5,189 bases of DNA from Nitrososphaeraceae archaeon (GCA_025936955.1 JAICSL010000148.1:1-5189), one strand, 5' to 3'. Numbered from the stretch's first letter, positions 1 to 5,189 are shown. Notes: a model not told the origin generated them from the sequence alone. A program made the numbers and translations.

Positions 1-84
1 AAGAGTATAGCTTAAATACCTCCAAATCTTGATAAATTGTTCAGTTGATTTTAGCGAATCAGACTCAGTTCGACGGTAAATCAT
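1..84 (-). CDS. possible partial ORF at the left edge, function unknown
   Basis: An ATG at 84 reading leftwards opens a frame with no stop for 28 codons up to the window edge, starting MIYRRTESDSLK. Two in-frame TAA codons lie 24-29 bases upstream of the ATG, so this would be close to the true start. An A/T-rich element around 107-114 is at about the distance expected for a leaderless archaeal promoter. Twenty-eight open codons in DNA this A/T-rich can arise by chance, and no motif is recognisable. It is offered only as a possible gene start that needs the sequence to the left. Confidence 0.2.
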   Translation of the reverse strand, partial: MIYRRTESDSLKSTEQFIKIWRYLSYTL

Positions 85-215
85 AGCATTCAAACAAATA
101 GTATGTTATTATGAAAGAAAAGACAGCCAAAATTTTTTGGTAAGAACTACGATTAGGAGATTAACAAATACATCGTAATCAATGAGTTAGGGTTACTAAT
201 AAATTTCTGGACCAG

Positions 216-231
216 GTTTTGTTTAAAACAA
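216..231. repeat. short inverted repeat just after the membrane-protein stop
   Basis: TTGTTT at 219-224 and AAACAA at 226-231 form a near-perfect palindrome. A second pairing, GTTTT at 216-220 with AAAAC at 225-229, is also possible. It lies about 8 bases beyond the TAG stop of the membrane-protein gene, so it could contribute to 3' end formation. It is short and A/T-rich and may be chance. Confidence 0.2.
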
Positions 232-239
232 TATTGTAT

Positions 240-1394
240 CTATTTTATTTCTGCTACTTTATTTTTATTCATATCCTTTGAACCTGAAATATTTATTTGT
301 GGCGTTTCTATTTTCTTTGTTGATAATACTGCTCCAGCTATTCCCATTGCCACAGCAGGAGCTAAGGTAATCGCAAATACTAAAGGAAGTGTCCTAATGA
401 AGTTCACTAGTATATCACTAATTGAATGAAAAGTATAGCTTATGGGCTCTGCAAATGTCATTGGAAGCATTGGGTATCCGAATATGTAAAACGATGAGCC
501 TATTAATGCCCCTGCAATTATAACAGACCTTTGAATATCTATCTTCTTCGTAATTGATATGTTGTTCAGTACCAAATCTGAAATTACTGCAGGTATCATA
601 AGCATCAGATACCACAGTAGAAATGAAATAAATTGGTTAGAGGGAATAATATTTGTCATTGAATTTACGCCTATCACTATTGCCATAACTCCACTTGCTG
701 CTCCAAACTTGCGAAATGTTCTAGAGGTTGTTACAAAAACCATCGAGCCTAGCAATGGTAATAGGATAACAGCAATTATTGATTCGAAAACAGGATTTAA
801 GTTAAAATTAAAATGCGGACCCTTGGATAATGGTAAAGAAAACATGTAAACAAACCAAATTATTGTCAACCACATTGCAGCGAATGCAGGGATGAGTGCA
901 GCACTTGATAATTTCTGCTGTCGTGCGGTTGGCAAATGAATAGTTATCCTTGAAAGACCTAGTACAACTCCAATAGAATTTATTAACATACCTGTAATTA
1001 AAGTTAAATGTGTAGGACTCAACAAACCGTCAATTCCAAACTTTTGATGCCACAAATAGTCTGATGGACCAGCTACAAGTGAGAGTGTAGACCCTATTAT
1101 AAGCAATTTGAAGGCTGTTATGTACGAGTTACCACGGACTTGCTTGTTATTCAGTAAGAGATATAGACTGATTGCAGCTGAAGCAACTAGCAATCCAACA
1201 CCACTGTAAAGAAGAGTATGGGAAGGAGTAAAAAATGTTTCAGGCCGATTCAGTAAATGAGATGTAACATCCCAACTTGTACCACTGATTTGTAGCATGC
1301 ATCCTACTGTAGAAATAAACAAAATTGCCAAAAATATATCCGTAGAATGAGATCCAATAAAAGAATTAATTTTTTTAGATAAAATCATTATCAT
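240..1394 (-). CDS. polytopic membrane protein with a duplicated D-x3-H-x10-P-x-H motif
   Basis: This is a 384-residue integral membrane protein of a family I do not recognise. About ten hydrophobic segments are visible, near residues 20-36, 60-81, 93-110, 129-147, 163-187, 203-223, 232-250, 255-276, 290-311 and 328-357, followed by a Lys/Asn-rich polar tail. The first four segments contain two copies of one signature, D-x3-H-x10-P-x-H-x5-G: D42/H46/P57/H59/G65 and D112/H116/P127/H129/G135. The spacing is identical, which suggests an internally duplicated unit and perhaps a metal or haem site; that function is inferred. H194 and H323 are further histidines. Starts are possible at ATG 1394 or at the in-frame ATG 1388 (M3); the longer one is kept. 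There is no Shine-Dalgarno sequence and no signal-peptide cleavage motif. The gene stands alone, divergent from the zinc-finger gene. A transporter or a redox-associated membrane subunit are both possible. Confidence 0.9.
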   Translation of the reverse strand: MIMILSKKINSFIGSHSTDIFLAILFISTVGCMLQISGTSWDVTSHLLNRPETFFTPSHTLLYSGVGLLVASAAISLYLLLNNKQVRGNSYITAFKLLIIGSTLSLVAGPSDYLWHQKFGIDGLLSPTHLTLITGMLINSIGVVLGLSRITIHLPTARQQKLSSAALIPAFAAMWLTIIWFVYMFSLPLSKGPHFNFNLNPVFESIIAVILLPLLGSMVFVTTSRTFRKFGAASGVMAIVIGVNSMTNIIPSNQFISFLLWYLMLMIPAVISDLVLNNISITKKIDIQRSVIIAGALIGSSFYIFGYPMLPMTFAEPISYTFHSISDILVNFIRTLPLVFAITLAPAVAMGIAGAVLSTKKIETPQINISGSKDMNKNKVAEIK

Positions 1395-1468
1395 GCTTTA
1401 TAAACTGATAGTATGCTGGCAGTAATAAGCATAACTGATGTCAATATGCCTGAAAATTTTGTAAATTC

Positions 1469-1476
1469 TTATTAAA
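1469..1476 (-). promoter_or_regulatory. possible TATA box for the membrane-protein gene
   Basis: Read on the minus strand, this is TTTAATAA, close to the archaeal TATA consensus. It would put transcription start near 1445 and leave a 5' leader of about 50 bases. The stronger-looking TTTATAAA at 1397-1404 is too near the start codon to serve this gene. The assignment rests on pattern only. Confidence 0.25.
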
Positions 1477-1482
1477 TAGGAG

Positions 1483-1500
1483 TTATTTTTCCTAAAATAA
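1483..1500. repeat. 7-bp inverted repeat with 4-nt loop
   Basis: TTATTTT (1483-1489) and AAAATAA (1494-1500) are perfect complements around the loop TCCT. A second small one, ATCTT-TT-AAGAT, lies at 1505-1516. They lie about 90-120 bases upstream of the membrane-protein start codon and could be a regulator site or chance A/T symmetry. Confidence 0.3.
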
Positions 1501-1643
1501 TCTTATCTTTTAAGATCTCAATTTACTTCGCTTCACTCGTAAAAGGTTATTGTAATAGCAATCAGTATTCCTACTGTATAGAAATAGAACGAGCTATAAA
1601 AAAAATCCTTTTTGTTCCATCAGATCAAAACTGAACACCATCG

Positions 1644-1660
1644 TAATATAGTATATATTA
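1644..1660. repeat. A/T-only inverted repeat
   Basis: TAATATA (1644-1650) is the perfect complement of TATATTA (1654-1660) across a 3-base spacer. The stretch also resembles a TATA element in both directions, but no reading frame follows at a suitable distance. Purely A/T palindromes are common by chance in such DNA. Confidence 0.25.
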
Positions 1661-1821
1661 TAGACCAAATTTCTTATCCAAACAGGTCAATAATAGGAAA
1701 TTACGTTCCTTTAATACAGAATACGTTCTTGTCAAGGAAATTGAGCAGAACGGGATGAAAATCATATGCTAGGAATACATTAATGAATATAAGATCACCT
1801 TTTGGATTTAGCTACAGATTC

Positions 1822-1829
1822 TTTTAATA
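1822..1829 (+). promoter_or_regulatory. TATA box of the zinc-finger gene
   Basis: TTTTAATA is centred about 34 bases before the ATG at 1860. With the usual archaeal distance of about 25 bases from TATA centre to start site, transcription would begin near 1850, giving a leader of roughly 10 bases or less. This fits the absence of a Shine-Dalgarno sequence and suggests a nearly leaderless mRNA. Confidence 0.5.
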
Positions 1830-1859
1830 GTACAAGTTAGACATACTCATAGATAATTA

Positions 1860-2150
1860 ATGAATCTGTTTCATCGTACCAAGTATGAGTGTGATCAATG
1901 TCATGAGAAACTTGAAAATTATGATAGTCTAATAGATCATATGAGGAGTATTCATCATCATCCCATTGTAAAATGTCATGGGTGTGGTAAGGAATTCTTT
2001 CATGAGAAGGACAGGTTACATCATGTAAGAGAGGAGCACGAAAAAAAGGTTGATCAAAGAACTCACAAATGGGAACATTCACATGATAAAGGTGCAAGCC
2101 CACAAGAAGAGGTTGATGATCATACTAAAAATTTTGGTAATAATTTCTGA
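1860..2150 (+). CDS. small tandem C2H2 zinc-finger protein
   Basis: This 96-residue cytoplasmic protein has two zinc-finger modules of identical spacing, C-x2-C-x12-H-x4-H. Finger 1 uses C11, C14, H27 and H32; finger 2 uses C39, C42, H55 and H60. Six residues link them. Finger 1 has the usual core hydrophobics (Y9, L18, L24). Finger 2 has F46, but its leucine is shifted by one residue (L53), so its fold may be slightly non-canonical. The tail (residues 61-96) is charged and contains H69, H73, H75 and H88, with no obvious domain. The ATG at 1860 is the only reasonable start, since an in-frame TAA lies at 1854-1856. Small C2H2 proteins are known in thaumarchaea and are presumed to bind DNA or RNA, acting as regulators, but a protein-binding role is equally possible. 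It is monocistronic, with its own TATA box at 1822-1829. Confidence 0.9.
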   Translation: MNLFHRTKYECDQCHEKLENYDSLIDHMRSIHHHPIVKCHGCGKEFFHEKDRLHHVREEHEKKVDQRTHKWEHSHDKGASPQEEVDDHTKNFGNNF

Positions 2151-2207
2151 GTGATTGTTTGAACCTAGTGCTAAAGTCAGGTTATACGAGTCCTCAGCTC
2201 TCCCCAA

Positions 2208-2217
2208 ATTTGCAAAT
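2208..2217. repeat. perfect 10-bp palindrome ATTTGCAAAT
   Basis: The sequence is identical on both strands and lies about 18 bases before the TATA box at 2236-2244, where an archaeal activator or repressor dimer could bind. Which protein would bind it cannot be told from the sequence. Confidence 0.35.
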
Positions 2218-2235
2218 ATTTCTCATCTCTAGCGA

Positions 2236-2244
2236 TTATAAATA
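2236..2244 (+). promoter_or_regulatory. strong TATA-box match, downstream transcript unknown
   Basis: TTATAAATA is among the best archaeal TATA-box matches in the window. It predicts transcription start near 2265. No coding frame of useful length starts just downstream: ATG 2271 and ATG 2283 hit a stop within a few codons. It may drive a small RNA ending at the T-run 2364-2370, or endonuclease V with a leader of about 200 bases. Confidence 0.4.
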
Positions 2245-2265
2245 CCAAAGACGTTCTTACTGAGA

Positions 2266-2370
2266 AAACAATGAGAAACAGCATGATATGATTCAAAAGG
2301 AAATAATTTGGCTCCAAAAAATCATTCAAGGTTGTACTAGGTATTTAATTAGGTGAAACGTAGTTTTTTT
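2266..2370 (+). ncRNA. candidate small RNA between a TATA box and a T-run
   Basis: The limits are inferred only from the TATA box at 2236-2244 and the seven consecutive T residues at 2364-2370, the kind of tract that ends archaeal transcripts. The resulting RNA would be about 105 bases. No known RNA family is recognised and the predicted structure is weak; TTTGG (2307-2311) and CCAAA (2314-2318) are complementary but too close to form a good hairpin. A 22-codon frame at 2288-2356 lies inside it. Confidence 0.2.
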
Positions 2371-2408
2371 GCTTGATAACCAACTGTGCTATAATTCTAC
2401 AAAAATGA

Positions 2409-2417
2409 TTATTAATA
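2409..2417 (+). promoter_or_regulatory. possible TATA box for endonuclease V
   Basis: TTATTAATA would start transcription around 2438-2440 and give a leader of about 32 bases before ATG 2472. TATAAT at 2390-2395 is an alternative. Neither has other supporting signals. Confidence 0.25.
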
Positions 2418-2471
2418 CGATTTTGTTTGTAATATGAATATGGTAAAGTCATTCTTATCTTTATCTTGACC

Positions 2472-3029
2472 ATGACTAATCCTTTCAGTGCTATCTACCA
2501 AGATACTATAAATCTCCAAAAAGAAATTGCTAAAAAGGTTGTTACTAATGACAATATACTATTAAAAAAACAGATAAATTATGTCTGCGGAGTTGATGTA
2601 TCTTACAAAAAAGATATCGCTTATTGTTCAGCAGTAATAATTAAAAAAAGGTCGTTAAAATCTATTCAATACGTTAATACGATTTACCCTGTAACTCAAC
2701 CATATATTCCTGGCTTATTCATGCTTCGTGAAGCAGCGCCCATAATAGATACGCTAAAATTGTTGAAAAGTCCTTATGATGCTCTGCTTATTGACGGACA
2801 CGGACAATTACATCCCCGAAGATGTGGCTTAGCATGCTATCTTGGTGTAGTCTTAGATAAGCCAACGATAGGTATTGCAAAATCCCTGCTTTGCGGCGTT
2901 CAAAGAAAAGACCAATTTATCGAGATAGAAGGAGAGATCTTGGGATTTAGAATTACAAAAGAGAGCAAACAAGGGTCTTTATGTGAGCATTGGGCACAAA
3001 TTGAGTTTACAATCAGCAATTCAACTTAG
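2472..3029 (+). CDS. nfi: endonuclease V (deoxyinosine 3' endonuclease), frameshifted near its C-terminus
   Basis: Endonuclease V recognises deoxyinosine, produced by adenine deamination, and nicks DNA one phosphate 3' to it in the alternative excision repair pathway; some homologues act on inosine in RNA. Numbered from ATG 2472, the hallmarks are present: catalytic Asp D42 in GVDVSY, the strand-separating wedge PYIP at 77-80, E87 in LREAAP, D108 and H114 in DGHGQLHPRR, and K137 in GIAKS. The native frame stays faithful to the family up to about Q167, then becomes unrelated (GSLCEHWAQIEF...) and stops at TAG 3027-3029, giving 185 residues. The expected ending continues in the +1 frame to 3123, and restoring the frame gives 216 residues, a normal family length. 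A TTG two codons upstream (2466) is an alternative start, but ATG is preferred. As written, the product lacks the conserved VSxGH strand and last helix and may be unstable. It is monocistronic and convergent with the helicase gene. Confidence 0.92.
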   Translation: MTNPFSAIYQDTINLQKEIAKKVVTNDNILLKKQINYVCGVDVSYKKDIAYCSAVIIKKRSLKSIQYVNTIYPVTQPYIPGLFMLREAAPIIDTLKLLKSPYDALLIDGHGQLHPRRCGLACYLGVVLDKPTIGIAKSLLCGVQRKDQFIEIEGEILGFRITKESKQGSLCEHWAQIEFTISNST

Positions 3030-3123
3030 TAAAGATTTGATCAAGGATGGCCAGTGGATTCCTGAGCCCCTGAGAATCGCAGATATTAATTCGAAAAAAA
3101 AACCGAATTTTGTACAGGATTGA
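2974..3123 (+). pseudogene. nfi: detached C-terminal segment of endonuclease V in the +1 frame
   Basis: This frame reads GLYVSIGHKLSL, then a helix containing LSKDLIKDG, then WIPEPLRIAD, and ends in a Lys-rich tail at TGA 3121-3123 (49 residues). These are the conserved final strand and helix of endonuclease V, including the family's V-S-x-G-H and P-E-P-x-R-x-A-D signatures. Removing one G from the GGG at 2973-2975 joins it seamlessly to the upstream frame (K-Q-G-L-Y-V-S). The conserved reading on both sides points to a recent single-base insertion or a sequencing or assembly error rather than long decay. Programmed +1 frameshifting is less likely, because no stop or obviously slow codon lies at the junction. 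Confidence 0.85.
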
Positions 3124-3136
3124 TACATAATGGTTA

Positions 3137-3250
3137 TTAATAAAGAATAGGATTTCTATTAACTGTATTAATAGAAAGCAAACGAAATATCAAGTTTGTC
3201 ATTTCACTTCCATCAAGGGTAAAAGAGCCCTCATAACGTTTTTTGAGCAT
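3137..3250 (-). CDS. possible 37-residue ORF, unrecognised
   Basis: ATG 3250 to TAA 3137-3139 encodes 37 residues containing LKKRYEGSFTLDGSEMTNL and then an Ile/Asn/Arg-rich end. Its composition is protein-like rather than a low-complexity A/T translation. An A/T-rich TATA-like stretch (TTTTATATA on the minus strand, 3263-3271) lies upstream, slightly closer than ideal. It matches no family I know, it is short, and its 3' part overlaps the perfect hairpin at 3153-3177. It could be a small protein, the remnant of a larger one, or chance. Confidence 0.22.
   Translation of the reverse strand: MLKKRYEGSFTLDGSEMTNLIFRLLSINTVNRNPILY
3153..3177. repeat. perfect 10-bp hairpin with 5-nt loop downstream of endonuclease V
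   Basis: TTTCTATTAA (3153-3162) and TTAATAGAAA (3168-3177) are exact complements around the loop CTGTA, and a G-C pair at 3151/3179 can extend the stem past one mismatch. It begins 30 bases after the restored endonuclease V stop. It could shape the mRNA 3' end, be a dyad protein site, or be coincidental. It is not followed directly by a T-run. Confidence 0.5.
3218..3244 (+). terminator. possible terminator of the endonuclease V transcript
   Basis: AGGG and CCCT form a 4-bp stem with an 8-base loop, followed seven bases later by a T6 run at 3239-3244. Archaeal termination relies mainly on the T tract, so this is a reasonable end point for rightward transcription, about 116-120 bases past the restored stop codon. 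Confidence 0.3.
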
Positions 3251-3365
3251 AGGTCCATTGTACTATATAAAATAAAATTGAGGTGCATATACAACAGTCA
3301 GTTCCATAACTTCTACTCGATAGATAGAATATTGTCAGTACTGAGCGGATATCAAGAACAAACAT

Positions 3366-3381
3366 AAAGAAAAAGAAAAGA
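3366..3381 (-). terminator. pyrimidine-rich terminator of the helicase gene
   Basis: On the minus strand, TCTTTTCTTTTTCTTT begins about 5 bases after the helicase TAA stop (3387-3389). Such T-rich tracts without a stable stem are typical archaeal transcription terminators. Confidence 0.5.
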
Positions 3382-3386
3382 TCTAA

Positions 3387-5189
3387 TTATTGATGAATTG
3401 GTCTGATTGCTTTTGTGAACCACATAGGCAAGATATCCTTATTTTTCTTTATAAAATAACCAAAGGCTGAATCTAAAATGTACGTCTTTGCCCAATCATC
3501 TTTTGACCTTACTGATCTCCCATATGCCTGGATCAATTTCAATGCTGTTTGCCAGTAGTACCACTCCTGGTCTGCATCTCTCTTTGCATTAGTCCATCTG
3601 TCATTTTTATTGGGATATGGTACTTTAGTTATAATTTGAAATCTTGAGAGCTGATCTTTTAAGTTAAGACCAGTGTGCAAAGAGGGTGAGATAAGTACTG
3701 TTGGTCTACGAGCATTTGTATGCTGAGATATAACTTCGTCTCTTTGTATATCCGGGTCAGTCACCAAGAGTCTTCGTACGTTGTTTTCAGATATGTTACT
3801 TTTTATAAATTTCAGCTGATCATAAGATGTAGTATGGATTATTCCTTTGTCATTTATATGGATTGACATCAAATTGTCGACAGTCTTTGCAATAGCTGAT
3901 TTTACCTCAGTTGTTTGTAGATTATTGTAATTAAGATAGGCAATATTTAATGGAAATATCGGCCTGTGTTCTGTTGGAAAGTCAGACTGAACCTGTATGA
4001 ACCTCACATCGTTATGCGAAAGACCTACGCTTCTACAAAATGCTTTATCATTTAGTATAGTTGCACTCATTATGAGGGTTTGGGAACACTTTTCAAAAAC
4101 TGCTTTGCAGTGAGTTGAGACATCTAATGGCTTGAATTCTACCTTGACTACTTTGTAATTTTCTTTTTTCACTTCTGACACTATCCAATGCCTGGGATTT
4201 GAGAGAATACTGTTTATTGTTACAGTAAGTCTTTCTGTATCTCTGAGAGCATCAATGGCAAGCTCATCCCCAAGGTTTACGGTAGATTCTTTGGAAATCT
4301 CAGGATTATATTTTTCTGCGATTTCTTTGTCAGAATCGAATAGTTGATCTGCAGAAAATATCTTTTTGTTCTTAAACTGTAGTACTGAATCCCCATTTTG
4401 TGACCAATTATATCTTATCTTACGCTCGCTAGCATAAGACTCTGCTAGAGATCTATTGCCGGTTAAAATTAACATATTTGTCTCAAGTTCAATTAGAAAA
4501 TTAATCCATTTCTCTATATCGTCATAACCGTAATCTACAATTTTTAAATCATGTAGGTACCTTGTCCATCTTCTTTTTGATATCGTCAGTCCTCTGAATT
4601 TTACAATTTCTGTTTCTAATAAATGACCTTCATCTAGTACCAAGATTTCTCTTTCAGGTAAACTTTTCTTGTAGGGTAGAAGTTTTAAGAAAAAAGAGTA
4701 ATTGAAAATAGAGTGGCTAGAGGCCAGTGCCCGGTTCAGTTGGTTAAAGTATTCGCATGCTTTCCATTCTCTTTTTTCCTTTAGATCCATTAAATGCAGC
4801 CAGTTTGAATAATCTTTCTCATAACGACTTCTTTTATTGCTATCAATAAATACTTGTTCATCTATTGTTCCCTTATTGCTAACTTTATAATCAGCTAGAA
4901 AAGTCCTATATTTACAGCCTTTATCTTTAAAGTTATCGTTAGTCATACATGGCCCATATTCAACTGTTTGATGAAAGCATTCATTTCCATTACCAGAAAC
5001 ACAAATCCCACATTTGTATCTGTCATTTCTGATGAGATCATCTTTCACTAAACACTGATAGTTGTTCTTGCCTTTGGCTACTACAATGTACGGGAAATCC
5101 CTAGAATATTGAGTCTGCAAGTCCTTTGTTGCAGTGCAGATGTAACTTGAACCAAAACTCAAAGCAAGTGTAATAGCAATGGGACTCTT
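3387..5189 (-). CDS. XPD/Rad3/DinG-like iron-sulphur DNA helicase, 5' end cut by the window
   Basis: This is an ATP-dependent superfamily 2 helicase of the XPD/DinG group, which unwinds DNA 5'-to-3' in repair or replication-conflict processing. The frame is open to the right edge, so 600 residues are visible, numbered here from the first codon at 5189-5187. It starts with KSPIAITLA, the lysine and following residues of Walker A. A TTG at 5162-5160 could pass for a start, but it lies inside the ATPase core. Motif Ia is near 17-28 (CTATKDLQTQY) and the Walker B DEGH at 186-189. Between them lie cysteines C46, C60, C63, C71, C81, C92 and C145. C46-x13-C60-x2-C63 and a distal C145-x-Y match the XPD iron-sulphur pattern, with three spare cysteines. 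Residues 190-370 correspond to the arch-like insertion. Motif III is SAT (375-377), motif V S-x3-G-x-N-L (503-510) and motif VI QAYGRSVRS (554-562). About 35-40 N-terminal residues are probably missing. Its role relative to canonical XPD is unknown. Confidence 0.93.
   Translation of the reverse strand, partial: KSPIAITLALSFGSSYICTATKDLQTQYSRDFPYIVVAKGKNNYQCLVKDDLIRNDRYKCGICVSGNGNECFHQTVEYGPCMTNDNFKDKGCKYRTFLADYKVSNKGTIDEQVFIDSNKRSRYEKDYSNWLHLMDLKEKREWKACEYFNQLNRALASSHSIFNYSFFLKLLPYKKSLPEREILVLDEGHLLETEIVKFRGLTISKRRWTRYLHDLKIVDYGYDDIEKWINFLIELETNMLILTGNRSLAESYASERKIRYNWSQNGDSVLQFKNKKIFSADQLFDSDKEIAEKYNPEISKESTVNLGDELAIDALRDTERLTVTINSILSNPRHWIVSEVKKENYKVVKVEFKPLDVSTHCKAVFEKCSQTLIMSATILNDKAFCRSVGLSHNDVRFIQVQSDFPTEHRPIFPLNIAYLNYNNLQTTEVKSAIAKTVDNLMSIHINDKGIIHTTSYDQLKFIKSNISENNVRRLLVTDPDIQRDEVISQHTNARRPTVLISPSLHTGLNLKDQLSRFQIITKVPYPNKNDRWTNAKRDADQEWYYWQTALKLIQAYGRSVRSKDDWAKTYILDSAFGYFIKKNKDILPMWFTKAIRPIHQ

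Larger units (their letters stand above)
1395..1859. other. divergent intergenic region, no confident gene
   Basis: This 465-base spacer separates the two divergent genes. Every frame is broken by stops; the longest start-to-stop frame is 35 codons (minus, 1765 down to 1658) and has no recognisable motif. The region holds several A/T-rich inverted repeats. An A8 run at 1598-1605 would be a T8 terminator-like tract on the minus strand. A duplicated TACGTTC lies in the stretch around 1700-1735. The only well-placed regulatory element is the TATA box before the zinc-finger gene. Confidence 0.6.
2151..2471. other. intergenic region between the zinc-finger and endonuclease V genes
   Basis: This 321-base region has no convincing protein gene; the best frame is a 22-codon peptide at 2288-2356. 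It does contain a 10-bp palindrome (2208-2217), a consensus-like TATA box (2236-2244), a T7 run (2364-2370) and a second A/T-rich promoter candidate (2409-2417). The spacer may therefore contain a small transcript as well as the endonuclease V promoter. Confidence 0.5.

Noticed and set aside
127..140. CCAAAATTTTTTGG symmetric A/T-rich element
   Set aside because: Six-base arms with a 2-base centre, mostly A/T, with no gene positioned to use it. Likely chance.
418..615. 65-residue minus-strand frame
   Set aside because: It lies wholly inside the membrane-protein gene in another frame and shows no motif; it is a shadow.
559..849. 96-residue plus-strand frame
   Set aside because: It is antisense to the membrane-protein coding sequence. 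Its hydrophobic runs mirror that gene's composition, and no start signal is seen.
1397..1404. TTTATAAA just upstream of the membrane-protein ATG
   Set aside because: It is 3 bases from the start codon, so it would start transcription inside the gene. No alternative start lies at a sensible place before M33.
1658..1765. 35-codon minus-strand frame, with an overlapping start-less plus-strand frame ending at the TAG near 1770
   Set aside because: Both are short, match no family and lack a convincing start or promoter. Open frames on both strands here are compatible with chance.
1837..2103. 88-residue minus-strand frame rich in His, Tyr and Asp
   Set aside because: It is antisense to the zinc-finger gene, whose Cys/His codons generate the odd composition. 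The zinc-finger reading has clear motifs and a promoter.
2288..2356. 22-codon plus-strand frame MIQKEIIWLQKIIQGC...
   Set aside because: It is too short to support without conservation or expression data. It is noted only as content of the candidate small RNA.
1..5189. Matching ends of the window (AAGAGT at the left, ACTCTT at the right) as terminal inverted repeats
   Set aside because: Only six bases match, and the right end is inside a helicase gene, so these are window cuts and not element ends.
1..5189. tRNA genes, CRISPR repeats, insertion sequences
   Set aside because: No T-loop-like GTTCRA context with flanking complementary stems, no regularly spaced repeats and no transposase-like frames were found on either strand.

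Overview
The window looks like low-GC archaeal chromosomal DNA, most likely from an ammonia-oxidising thaumarchaeon (Nitrososphaeria, perhaps a Nitrosocosmicus-like soil lineage). This is inferred from four things: a tandem C2H2 zinc-finger mini-protein, a short archaeal-type endonuclease V, an XPD/DinG-type iron-sulphur helicase, and A/T-rich promoters of TATA-box type with little or no Shine-Dalgarno sequence. No rRNA, tRNA, CRISPR array, transposase or phage gene is visible.

Layout from left to right. Positions 1-239 hold no confident gene, only a 28-codon open frame running off the left edge on the minus strand. Positions 240-1394 (minus) encode a 384-residue polytopic membrane protein of unrecognised family, whose N-terminal half carries the same D/H/P-x-H signature twice, 70 residues apart. 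A 465-base divergent intergenic region follows. Positions 1860-2150 (plus) encode a 96-residue protein with two C2H2 zinc fingers behind a well-placed TATA box. Positions 2151-2471 contain no gene but do contain a palindrome, a good TATA box and a T-run that together could define a short non-coding transcript. Positions 2472-3123 (plus) encode endonuclease V, the deoxyinosine repair nuclease. Its reading frame breaks near 2973-2975, and the missing C-terminal 49 codons sit intact in the +1 frame. A 263-base region with a perfect hairpin and a possible 37-residue ORF separates it from the convergent last gene. Positions 3387-5189 (minus) encode an XPD/Rad3/DinG-like superfamily 2 helicase. It is cut by the right edge exactly at the Walker A lysine, so its true start lies outside the window.

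The genes are on alternating strands with long spacers, so no operon is evident. Endonuclease V and the helicase both belong to DNA-maintenance families, but they are convergent and nothing shows that they work together. No complete new system is apparent. The best leads are the frameshifted endonuclease V, the duplicated histidine motif in the membrane protein, the extra cysteines in the helicase iron-sulphur region, and the unexplained promoter-to-T-run segment at 2208-2370.
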